Assembly (NCBI GenBank): GCA_015655365.1 | Contig: JAATFE010000038.1 | Span: forward strand, 1-6,321 | Length of the DNA stretch: 6,321 nucleotides | Direction: 5' to 3' | From: Terriglobales bacterium | GTDB taxonomy: Bacteria > Acidobacteriota > Terriglobia > Terriglobales > Acidobacteriaceae | Part shown: positions 1 through 6,299 of the stretch, piece after piece | Layout of the letters: each line of letters starts with the position of its first letter | Position numbering within the stretch: position 1 is the stretch's first letter | Translations under genes and position numbers: made by a program | Notes under the pieces: generated by a model | Told to the model about the DNA's origin: nothing | The model's input: only the letters and a program-made list of their open reading frames with translations | The model's database searches: none

Positions 1-12
1 GCCGGAATTAGC

Positions 13-29
13 GCGCCAAACTGCGCCAA
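13..29. repeat. short tandem direct repeat GCGCCAA, 10-bp period
   Basis: The heptamer GCGCCAA occurs at 13-19 and again at 23-29, so the two copies lie one helical turn apart, upstream of the GH28 promoter. Such phasing can mark a site for a protein binding one DNA face. The units are short and GC-rich, however, and could match by chance. No regulator is assigned. Confidence 0.25.
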
Positions 30-69
30 GAAGACACAATTAAGCACCTTAAATGGCCGTTTGACGCGA

Positions 70-97
70 TTTTTGTCTGGTTTCAAAAGGACAAAAA
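70..97. repeat. inverted repeat TTTTTGTC / GACAAAAA
   Basis: TTTTTGTC at 70-77 is the exact reverse complement of GACAAAAA at 90-97, with a 12-nt spacer. It lies about 40 bp upstream of the predicted -35 element of the GH28 gene. It may be a second regulator site, or a weak hairpin ending transcription from a gene left of the window. The stem is AT-rich and only 8 bp long, so a strong stand-alone terminator is unlikely. The repeat is visible; its function is not known. Confidence 0.4.
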
Positions 98-107
98 CGA
101 GCGCGTT

Positions 108-124
108 CAGTGGTATGACCACTG
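108..124. promoter_or_regulatory. GntR/FadR-type operator palindrome upstream of the GH28 gene
   Basis: A perfect 17-bp palindrome reads CAGTGGT (108-114), ATG (115-117), ACCACTG (118-124). Its core, TGGTATGACCA at 111-121, fits the TGGTNNNACCA pattern bound by FadR-subfamily GntR regulators (FCD-domain proteins), a group that includes many uronate and sugar-acid repressors. It overlaps the predicted -35 hexamer at 115-120, a position expected for repression by blocking RNA polymerase and induction by a uronate intermediate. The regulator gene is not in the window. The palindrome is directly seen; the regulator family is inferred from the motif. Confidence 0.72.
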
Positions 125-144
125 TCCCTTTTCGGGCGTATGAT
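115..144 (+). promoter_or_regulatory. sigma70-like promoter of the GH28 gene
   Basis: The -10 element is TATGAT (139-144), five of six matches to TATAAT. The -35 element is best read as ATGACC (115-120), four of six matches to TTGACA, with an 18-bp spacer. Transcription would start near 150-152, giving a leader of about 30 nt that includes the ribosome binding site. The weak -35 and its burial in the palindrome suggest a tightly controlled promoter. No experimental start site is known. Confidence 0.5.
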
Positions 145-171
145 TGTGTGGAATGCAAAGCACTTGCATGT

Positions 172-177
172 GAGGAG
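172..177 (+). promoter_or_regulatory. ribosome binding site fixing the GTG start of the GH28 gene
   Basis: GAGGAG lies 5 nt before the GTG at 183. An in-frame TGA at 171-173 excludes any start further upstream, and the next in-frame ATG (codon 27) would remove the signal peptide. GTG at 183 is therefore the start. Confidence 0.75.
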
Positions 178-182
178 TTCAG

Positions 183-1475
183 GTGATTCGACGGAATTTG
201 TACTTCAAACAGTCTCTGGTTTTGCTGGTGGCAACGGCCGCCCTTGCGGCCCTTCCCGCGATGGCGTTGGATTCATCCAAACCTTGCAATCCCCACACTT
301 ACGGCGCCAAAGGCGACGGCGTGGCCAAGGATACGATTGCGATTCAGAAAGCTATCGATGTGTGTGCGCAACAGGGCGGCGGCACGATTCAACTGAGCGC
401 CGGAACCTATCTCAGCGCGCCCATCGTGCTCAAGAGCAACACCACGTTGCAGTTGGATAAGGGTGCCACCCTCTTTGGCTCCCCGGACCACGCCGACTAC
501 CCTCCCATGACGATGTTTCATCTACCCGACCTGCAACCGCTGGTGAGCGCCGTCAATGCATCGAACGTTGCCATTGAAGGCGAAGGAGTTATCGACGGCA
601 ATGGCGAAAGCTGGTGGCAGATGGCGCGCAGCATCAGGGATGCCGGCATTCTCGGCACCGGTCATCCGCGTCCGAAGCTGATCATCTTCGACCACTGCAA
701 GCATGTACGGGTAGAAGGCGTCACAATCCAGAATTCGCCGATGTGGCAATTGGTTCCGTACTATTCGGACGATGTGGTGATTCGGAATATCAAGGTTCTT
801 GCGCCGGCGCATTCGCCGAACACCGACGCCGTCGATCCTTTCTCGTCGTCGCATGTGGTTATCGATCATGTGCTGGCGGACGTGGGCGATGACGATATTG
901 CCATCAAGTCGGGACCGATCAATTCGCCGGGGCCGGACGATCCGAGCCGCGACATTACCATTACCGATTGCACGTTTCTGCATGGACACGGACTCTCGAT
1001 CGGCAGCGAGATTGCCGGTGGAGCGCAAAACATCCGCGCCGAGCGGATTCACTTCGAAGGCACGGACAACGGCATTCGCGTGAAGGCGAATCGCGATCGC
1101 GGCAACGATGTGGGCCATTTTGTCTTCCGCGACATCGACATGAAGGATGTGAAGAACGCGCTGATTATCAGCGAGTACTATCCGAAGGTCCTTCCGCCGG
1201 ATGAAGAAGCGGCACAGCCGGTTACGCGGCTCACTCCGCACTTTCACGACATCGCCATCGAGAGTCTGACAGCGACGGGAAGCAATGTGGCAGCTGTGAT
1301 CGTGGGCCTGCCGGAGTCGCCCATTCTCGGTGTGGTTCTGCATAATGTGAAGATCGGCGCGCAGCACGGAATGACCGTCAGTTACGCCGATGTCACCGGT
1401 ACGAATGTCGTGGTGAACGCCGTCGAGGGCGAGGCGATCACCAAACTGGTGGGAGCGAAGGTCACACTGAAATAA
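183..1475 (+). CDS. secreted glycoside hydrolase family 28 (polygalacturonase-like)
   Basis: A 430-residue protein that probably hydrolyses alpha-1,4-galacturonosyl bonds in pectin or its oligomers. Residues 1-28 look like a Sec signal peptide: basic start MIRRN, hydrophobic core at about 11-25, and a likely cut after Ala-Met-Ala, so it should act in the periplasm or outside the cell. The mature protein opens with YGAKGDG (40-46), usual at the front of the GH28 right-handed beta-helix. All four GH28 signature regions are present in order: NTDA (213-216), GDDD (235-238), GHG (268-270) and RVK (299-301). Expected catalytic residues are Asp215, Asp236 and Asp237, with His269 supporting. Signature one has Ala where most polygalacturonases have Gly. 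No carbohydrate-binding module is visible. Exo versus endo action, or a modified substrate such as a rhamno- or xylogalacturonan, cannot be settled from sequence. The gene stands alone, convergent with the uronate operon, and carries its own operator. Confidence 0.92.
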   Translation: MIRRNLYFKQSLVLLVATAALAALPAMALDSSKPCNPHTYGAKGDGVAKDTIAIQKAIDVCAQQGGGTIQLSAGTYLSAPIVLKSNTTLQLDKGATLFGSPDHADYPPMTMFHLPDLQPLVSAVNASNVAIEGEGVIDGNGESWWQMARSIRDAGILGTGHPRPKLIIFDHCKHVRVEGVTIQNSPMWQLVPYYSDDVVIRNIKVLAPAHSPNTDAVDPFSSSHVVIDHVLADVGDDDIAIKSGPINSPGPDDPSRDITITDCTFLHGHGLSIGSEIAGGAQNIRAERIHFEGTDNGIRVKANRDRGNDVGHFVFRDIDMKDVKNALIISEYYPKVLPPDEEAAQPVTRLTPHFHDIAIESLTATGSNVAAVIVGLPESPILGVVLHNVKIGAQHGMTVSYADVTGTNVVVNAVEGEAITKLVGAKVTLK

Positions 1476-1490
1476 CTGCTTGATGAGCAA

Positions 1491-1530
1491 CAAAAGAGGC
1501 TGCGCCGGTTGGCGCAGCCTCTTTTGTTTT
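1491..1530. terminator. bidirectional intrinsic terminator between convergent genes
   Basis: CAAAAGAGGCTGCGCC (1491-1506) pairs perfectly with 1511-1526 around a GGTT tetraloop, forming a 16-bp stem with a strong GC core. On the plus strand the T-rich run CTTTTGTTTT ends the structure at 1530. It begins 15 nt after the GH28 stop. The A-rich left arm gives a TTTTGTTG run on the minus strand, so it can also end the leftward operon, whose last stop is at 1566. Confidence 0.88.
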
Positions 1531-1565
1531 GGCCAAAATGAATTGGCGATAACTCTCGGCGGGAT

Positions 1566-2342
1566 CTACTGGTTGACGCCGCTGGCCAGGAAGCCGCCGT
1601 CGACCACTAGGCTGTGCCCGGTGACGAAAGATGCGGCATCGGAAGCCAGGTAGATTGCTGCGCCGATCAGCTCTTCGGTCTTGCCGAAGCGGCCCATGGG
1701 CGTGCGCATCAGCAGTTCCTGGCCGCGCGGGGTCTTGTCGAGCAGGTCGGCATTCAGAGCCGTGCGAAAGACGCCGGGAGCGATGGCGTTGACCGTCACG
1801 CCCTTCTTCGACCACTCCACGGCAAGCGAGCGGGTGAGCGAAGCAACAGCGGCCTTGCTGGCCGCGTAGGCGGCCACTTCACTGAGAGCGACGAAGGCAT
1901 TCAACGAGGAAATGTTGATGATGCGGCCGTAGCCGCGCTCCAGCATCACCTTGCCGAAGATCTGGCAGGCGCGCAGGGTGCCCGTCAGGTTGGTGTCGAT
2001 AATGTCGGTCCACTCTTCTTCGGGCACGTTGACGGTGGGTGTGCGCTTGATCTTTCCGGCGCAGTTGATAAGGATGTCGACCTTGCTGAATTTCTCGATT
2101 GTGGCGGCCAGCAAATGCTCAAGTGAGGCGCGGTCGCATACGTCGGAAGCGATGCGCAACGTTTTGCGGCCGAGCGCTTCGATTTCCGCTGCGGTTTCAT
2201 CCACCTGCTGCTGGCGGCGGGCCGAAGCCACAACGTCGGCACCGGCCTCGGCAAGGCCGAGACTCAGTGCGCGCCCAATACCAGAGGTTCCACCTGAAAC
2301 AACAGCAACTTTGCCTTCGAGACTCAGAATCTGCGTACTCAT
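1566..2342 (-). CDS. SDR-family oxidoreductase, probable sugar-acid / keto-uronate reductase
   Basis: A 258-residue classical short-chain dehydrogenase/reductase, the usual length for the family. Motifs in order: Rossmann glycine motif GGTSGIG (17-23), Asp68-Val69, NCAG (93-96, usually NNAG), Asn119, Ser146, the catalytic YAASK (Tyr159, Lys163), and PG (189-190). After strand two the loop carries Arg42-Arg43 and no acidic residue, which favours NADP(H); this is inference. The overall look is that of gluconate 5-dehydrogenase / KduD-like SDRs. The ATG at 2342 is chosen over a longer reading from 2387 because GGAG sits 5 nt before it and the protein then starts just ahead of the Rossmann fold. 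As last gene of the operon behind the tagaturonate epimerase, a fitting role is reduction of D-fructuronate to D-mannonate; oxidation of gluconate, mannonate or a deoxy-keto-gluconate is an alternative. Fold assignment is firm, substrate is not. Confidence 0.88.
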   Translation of the reverse strand: MSTQILSLEGKVAVVSGGTSGIGRALSLGLAEAGADVVASARRQQQVDETAAEIEALGRKTLRIASDVCDRASLEHLLAATIEKFSKVDILINCAGKIKRTPTVNVPEEEWTDIIDTNLTGTLRACQIFGKVMLERGYGRIINISSLNAFVALSEVAAYAASKAAVASLTRSLAVEWSKKGVTVNAIAPGVFRTALNADLLDKTPRGQELLMRTPMGRFGKTEELIGAAIYLASDAASFVTGHSLVVDGGFLASGVNQ

Positions 2343-2402
2343 GATTTCTCCGTTCCTGATATGGGCAGACGTGCATGGCGCTGCCACGCATAGTCATCGT
2401 GA

Positions 2403-3674
2403 CTAGGAACTACGACCCAGGAAAACCGGTGCGATGTGGCGAAGGTAGAGGTTCTCCGTCACGTTCTTCGCGATCACCGCTTCATTGGCTTCGAGAAGAT
2501 CGAGATAGCGGCTTCCCATCTTGGCCGCAACCTTGAATCCGACGTGCAGCAACTGGCGCAGACTGCTGTTGTAGGCTGCCGCACCGCGCACATGGCGCAG
2601 AGCAGAGGTGTACTGGTCGGACGACCAACCGCGAACCTCGTCGGGAGATGGCAGCTTGGCGGGGTCGATGTCGATGACCGTGGCGTAAGGGGCGCAAAGT
2701 TCTTCGCGGTGCGCAAAGGCCTCGGCATAAATCTCCTTGGCCAGGGCCAGTCCGTCGCCGCCGGCTTCGGCCAGTCCGATCAACTCTTCCAGCCATGTGG
2801 TTCCCGCGGTCTTCAGGTGCACGCCTGCGTTGAACTTTTTCATGGCGGCGTGAATGGCGGGATAGATGGAAAACTTGTCGCTGCCCGAGTGCACGCTCAG
2901 CTTGAGGTTTTCCGGCAGGCCAAAGTGCTCCACCGCATAGGCAATGGCCGCAATGTCCAACTCGAACTCGCGCGCGAACTGGGCCACGTCGCCGATGTAG
3001 TCGACGCCCTTGTTGAAGCGGCCGCTGAACTTGGGCGCAATGGTCTGCACCGGGATGCCCTCATCGGCGATGGCAGCCAGAATGAGGAGCAGCTCGACGG
3101 GGCTTTGCGCGCTGTCGGTTTCGTCCATCGAAACTTCGGGGATGAAGTTGCCTTCGCCCTTGGCGGCCAGAATGGTACGGTAGACCTCGCCGGCCTTCTT
3201 CACGGCGGTCAGATACTTCTGGGCGGTCTGGCGCAGGCTGTCTGTGGTGATTTCAAAAGTTTCGCTGGTTCCCTTGAGCTGAATGCGCCCAAGCAGTTCC
3301 GGATGGCGCGCCACGAACTTCTCGATGTCTGCGGCAGCCGCGGGTTGACCGATATAGTCGGCCACGTCGAGCGTGTAGAAGTCGCAGGAACCGAGGAAGC
3401 GTCCGACGGTGTTCATGTTGATGTGGTCGGCATCGCAGTAGTAGGGAAGCTTCCAATCGAGCGCCTTGACGGCGTTGTCGGCCGCTTGACGCGCCGAGAG
3501 AGGCTCGGAGCCGATGATGGTGTGCTCGCGATTGGACTTGTTCCACACTGGAACGACTTCGATGCCGCCGGCGAGAGCCTGAACGCAGGCCTGCAACTGG
3601 GCCTTGGCCTGGTGTGCGAACCGGTCGCCGGTTCCAACGGAATACTTGCTGAGTTTCAAACCTTGATTTGCCAT
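2403..3674 (-). CDS. uxaE: tagaturonate epimerase UxaE-like
   Basis: A 423-residue cytoplasmic protein resembling the UxaE family, first characterised in Thermotoga maritima, which interconverts D-tagaturonate and D-fructuronate and so links galacturonate to glucuronate catabolism. Recognisable blocks are CDADHIN (80-86), EVSMDETD (180-187), PKFSGRFNKGVDYIGD (214-229), SVHSGSDKFSIYP (260-272) and HLKTAGTTWLEE (286-297). Their Asp, Glu and His residues are candidate metal or substrate ligands, though I cannot assign individual roles. The ATG at 3674 is preferred over an upstream TTG at 3686 because GGGAG lies 5 nt before it. It follows the LarA-like gene by 13 bp, with its ribosome binding site in that gap, and precedes the SDR gene by 60 bp. 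The family call rests on recalled family motifs and strong context. No uronate isomerase or altronate genes are in view, fitting a route that passes through fructuronate. Confidence 0.85.
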   Translation of the reverse strand: MANQGLKLSKYSVGTGDRFAHQAKAQLQACVQALAGGIEVVPVWNKSNREHTIIGSEPLSARQAADNAVKALDWKLPYYCDADHINMNTVGRFLGSCDFYTLDVADYIGQPAAAADIEKFVARHPELLGRIQLKGTSETFEITTDSLRQTAQKYLTAVKKAGEVYRTILAAKGEGNFIPEVSMDETDSAQSPVELLLILAAIADEGIPVQTIAPKFSGRFNKGVDYIGDVAQFAREFELDIAAIAYAVEHFGLPENLKLSVHSGSDKFSIYPAIHAAMKKFNAGVHLKTAGTTWLEELIGLAEAGGDGLALAKEIYAEAFAHREELCAPYATVIDIDPAKLPSPDEVRGWSSDQYTSALRHVRGAAAYNSSLRQLLHVGFKVAAKMGSRYLDLLEANEAVIAKNVTENLYLRHIAPVFLGRSS

Positions 3675-3687
3675 GATTGCTCCCAAC

Positions 3688-4956
3688 TTAAAGTCTGCTG
3701 CTGTGTGCCCACAGCCCTAATCCCGGATTGGAGATGAAGAAGATTTCTTCGCCGTCCACCTGATTGATGCCGAGGCTGAGCTTTGCCGGATCGTAGCGCT
3801 TGAGCATCTCGTTCAGATTGCCGTAGTTGAATCCAACGCCCTCTACCTCTTGTTTTGTGAGGTGGCCGGGGCACCAAGTGATTGTAAAGCGGCCATCGGA
3901 CGAGCCGTGGATCAAGTGCGCGGCTGCGCTCAGATCGTTGGCAATGTCCGCCTGCGTTTCCACTGCTTTGAGCGTGGCCGCAGTGCCTTTGTAGCCGTAT
4001 TTGCGGATCAAGCCGTCGATGGTCTTGTCTTCGCCGAATTCCTTCACGCCGGGGGCTAGGATGATCAGCTCGGCACCGTCGGCCAGCGCCATGCGGGTGC
4101 GATAGACGGCCTTGTTGCCCAGCCAGGTGGAGTGGAACTCCTGCGGGTCGAGATAAACGACGGCCTTCTCGATGGGCTCTTTGACGGTTTCGAAGTTGAC
4201 CTTGAGGCTCAGCGCTGCGGCCAGGTTGAAGCACTCCACGTCGTCGCCGATGAAGAGGCCGCGCACCGCCAGTTCTCCGTCGTCACGACGCCCGACCACT
4301 GTCTGTACATAGACGATGGGCAGATGCTTCAGGAAATGGTCGGAGGCGTAATTGAGCACGTTGCGCACGGGATTCACGGCGCGGCCCATGATCCGCTCCA
4401 TGCCGTAAACCGCGCCCAGGTAGTGGCTGCGGTTGATGCCTTCGCGGCCACCCGTGCCCACCAGGATGTTCTTGTTGTAGTTGGCCATGCCGATCACTTC
4501 GTGGGGCACAACCTGGCCGACGGAGAGGATCAGGTCGAAGCCGCCCTGCGAGAGGAGCTTGTTGACCTGGGCCGGCCACGCATAGCTCAGCTTGCCTTCC
4601 GACTGTTCGCGAATGAACTCCGAAGGAACCTCGCCGAGGGTTTCAACGTCGGTACGCCAGTTGTGGACGCGGAACAGATTCGCCGGAATCTCCCCGAACA
4701 TGTGTGCAAGCTGATCGGGGCGCATGGCGGTGTGAGTGCCCAAGGCGGGAAGTACCGCCTTGAGCCGGTCGCCATAGTACTGCCACACATAGCGGGTCAG
4801 CTCGCCGGCATGGGAATGCTCGCGGGTCTGATCGGGCGGAACGGCGAGTACTTTATGGCGCTCGCCGAGCTTGGCCAGACTTTCCGTCAGCAGATCTTTC
4901 AACTGCTGCGCTGACAGATCGGTATCGACACTTCCTATGGCGCAATAGAGACTCAT
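3688..4956 (-). CDS. LarA-like nickel-pincer racemase/epimerase homologue (lactate racemase family)
   Basis: A 422-residue cytoplasmic protein of the lactate racemase (LarA, formerly DUF2088) family. LarA enzymes carry a nickel-pincer nucleotide bound to a lysine and epimerise alpha-hydroxy acids by hydride transfer at C2. Visible landmarks are DQTREH (42-47, family DHTR-like), GTHTAM (73-78, His75), PHEVIGM (151-157, His152), Lys162 and His178. The spacing His152 to Lys162 (10) and Lys162 to His178 (16) equals what I recall for Lactiplantibacillus plantarum LarA (His174, Lys184, His200), so the cofactor lysine and both histidines appear kept. The gene starts with an ATGA overlap on the transporter stop, has AAGGTGG 10 nt upstream, and precedes uxaE by 13 bp, so it is tightly co-expressed with uronate catabolism. 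A lactate role seems unlikely here; a sugar-acid C2 epimerase (for example mannonate/gluconate) is plausible but unproven. Cofactor genes larB, larC and larE are not in the window. Confidence 0.82.
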   Translation of the reverse strand: MSLYCAIGSVDTDLSAQQLKDLLTESLAKLGERHKVLAVPPDQTREHSHAGELTRYVWQYYGDRLKAVLPALGTHTAMRPDQLAHMFGEIPANLFRVHNWRTDVETLGEVPSEFIREQSEGKLSYAWPAQVNKLLSQGGFDLILSVGQVVPHEVIGMANYNKNILVGTGGREGINRSHYLGAVYGMERIMGRAVNPVRNVLNYASDHFLKHLPIVYVQTVVGRRDDGELAVRGLFIGDDVECFNLAAALSLKVNFETVKEPIEKAVVYLDPQEFHSTWLGNKAVYRTRMALADGAELIILAPGVKEFGEDKTIDGLIRKYGYKGTAATLKAVETQADIANDLSAAAHLIHGSSDGRFTITWCPGHLTKQEVEGVGFNYGNLNEMLKRYDPAKLSLGINQVDGEEIFFISNPGLGLWAHSSRL

Positions 4957-6284
4957 GCTGCGAATTCCACCTTTTTCAGCCCAGGAGCGAGCAGAACGTT
5001 GATGAGAAGCGAGATGAGATAGACGCTGGCGGCGATGACGAAGAGAATCGAATAGCTGTTCGAAATCTGCAAGACGTGACCAGCCAATTTGGCAAAAAGG
5101 AAACCGCCAAGTGCTCCGGCCATGGTGCCGATGCCGGTAACCGAGCCCACAGCACTGCGCGGGAACATATCCGACGCCGTGGTGAAAAGGTTCGCCGACC
5201 AGCCCTGGTGCGCCGCAGCCGCCAAGCTAAGCAGCCCGATGGCAGCCCACTTGGAGAAATCGTCCGCATGGAGGTAGTTGATGAGGAAGACGGGAACGAT
5301 GAGGCAGGCGCAAAGGAACATGGCCGCCAAACGTGCACGCTCTGCCGAAAGCCCCATGCGAATGAAGGACGCGGGCAGATAGCCGCCGTAGATGCTGCCG
5401 ATGGCAGAGGCGTTGTAAACGATCAGAATCGGCAGGCCAAGGCCCGCCAGGCTCAGATGGAATTTGTCGCTGAAATAGCCGGGCAGCCAATAAAGATAGA
5501 ACCACCAGATGGGATCGGTGAGGAGCTTGGGAATGGAATAGGCCCATGTCTGCGGGATGCCAAACAATTTGACCCACGGCATGGAAGCAGCAGGCTTCTC
5601 CGGGGGGTCCTGGTTGATGTAGGCAAGTTCGCCTGCGGAGATCGTCGGATGTTCGGTGGGCTTCTGATACTTGAAGAACCAAACCACGATCCACGATGCC
5701 GAGAAAAAGCCGGTGACCAGGAAGGCGGCGTGCCAGCCAAAGCGGTACGTCACCAAGGGCACAAGGACTGTGGCCAGAACGACGCCAACATTGGCGCCGC
5801 AGTTGAAGATGCCAAAAGCCAGCGAGCGTTCCTTTTGGGGGAACCACTCGGCGACAGTTTTGTTGGCGGCCGGGAAGTTGCCGGACTCGCCGATTCCGAG
5901 GCAGGAGCGGGCGATGCCGAGCTGAAGTACGTTGTTGACCAGGGCGTGGCCCATGGCCGAAACGCTCCAGAGGGCCATGATGACCATGTAGCCAACGCGC
6001 GTTCCGATCTTGTCGACAAAGCGCCCGGCGAAGAGTTGGCCGAGCGCGTAGAAGAGGGTAAAGAAAGCGACGACGGTTCCGAATGTCTCTTCGGTCAGGC
6101 CGATGCCATGATTGGCGACGCTCTGCATGAGCGTGGGTTTAAGAAGGCCCAGAACCTGCCGGTCCATGTAGTTGATCGTGGTTGCGGCAAAGAGCATGGC
6201 GCAGATAGCCCAACGCGCATGACCCATCCGCATGCCCGGCGATGAGACTTCTTCGGCCAGAGCGCCTGTATTCGGATTCCCCAT
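4953..6284 (-). CDS. MFS hexuronate / sugar-acid:H+ symporter (ExuT/DgoT-like)
   Basis: A 443-residue inner-membrane major facilitator protein of the anion:cation symporter group, which imports hexuronates, galactonate and similar acids with protons. About 12 membrane segments fit the hydrophobic pattern. Family landmarks are NYMDR (38-42) in the first segment, GRFVDKIGTR (87-96) as the loop 2-3 motif, the conserved stretch from Arg126 with GESGNFPAANK (132-142) and EWFPQKER (146-153), a Trp/Tyr-rich segment TDPIWWFYLYWLPGYF (256-271), and HQGWSANLFTTASDMFP (359-375) in the second half. A soluble central loop lies at about 205-245. The ATG at 6284 has AAGGAG 9 nt upstream. It is the first operon gene visible and its stop overlaps the LarA-like start by 4 bp, implying translational coupling. 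Galacturonate or glucuronate is the likeliest substrate from the neighbours; a different aldonate is possible. Confidence 0.9.
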   Translation of the reverse strand: MGNPNTGALAEEVSSPGMRMGHARWAICAMLFAATTINYMDRQVLGLLKPTLMQSVANHGIGLTEETFGTVVAFFTLFYALGQLFAGRFVDKIGTRVGYMVIMALWSVSAMGHALVNNVLQLGIARSCLGIGESGNFPAANKTVAEWFPQKERSLAFGIFNCGANVGVVLATVLVPLVTYRFGWHAAFLVTGFFSASWIVVWFFKYQKPTEHPTISAGELAYINQDPPEKPAASMPWVKLFGIPQTWAYSIPKLLTDPIWWFYLYWLPGYFSDKFHLSLAGLGLPILIVYNASAIGSIYGGYLPASFIRMGLSAERARLAAMFLCACLIVPVFLINYLHADDFSKWAAIGLLSLAAAAHQGWSANLFTTASDMFPRSAVGSVTGIGTMAGALGGFLFAKLAGHVLQISNSYSILFVIAASVYLISLLINVLLAPGLKKVEFAA

Positions 6285-6293
6285 TATGTCGTT

Positions 6294-6299
6294 CTCCTT
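6294..6299 (-). promoter_or_regulatory. ribosome binding site of the transporter gene
   Basis: On the minus strand AAGGAG precedes the transporter ATG by 9 nt. Between it and the right edge only about 20 bases remain; they hold no clear promoter or copy of the TGGTNNNACCA palindrome. The operon promoter, or further upstream genes, therefore lie outside the window. Confidence 0.6.

Noticed and set aside
61..66. TTGACG as a strong -35 element
   Set aside because: At spacings of 16-18 bp the matching -10 region is A-rich (around 83-90) and does not resemble TATAAT. The TATGAT at 139-144 gives a better promoter near the gene.
522..1493. Long minus-strand open frame (323 codons) opposite the GH28 gene
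   Set aside because: It lies wholly antisense to a gene with clear GH28 motifs, has a His/Arg-rich composition typical of a shadow frame, and shows no recognisable domain.
2343..2402. Possible hairpin or separate promoter between uxaE and the SDR gene
   Set aside because: The only pairing seen (around 2369-2387) is short and bulged with no T run, and no convincing -35/-10 pair was found; 60 bp is compatible with one transcript.
2436..3737. Plus-strand open frame (433 codons) opposite uxaE
   Set aside because: Antisense to a well-supported gene; it arises from the codon bias of moderately GC-rich DNA and has no recognised motif.
4290..4303. GACCACTGTC matching part of the GH28 operator region
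   Set aside because: Only one half-site is present, it lies inside the LarA-like coding region, and the opposing TGGT arm is missing, so it is most likely chance.
4132..4914. Plus-strand open frame (260 codons) opposite the LarA-like gene
   Set aside because: Antisense shadow of a conserved enzyme gene with no independent support.
5076..6245. Plus-strand open frame (389 codons) opposite the MFS gene
   Set aside because: It reads as a charged, low-hydrophobicity mirror of a membrane protein gene and has no domain signature.
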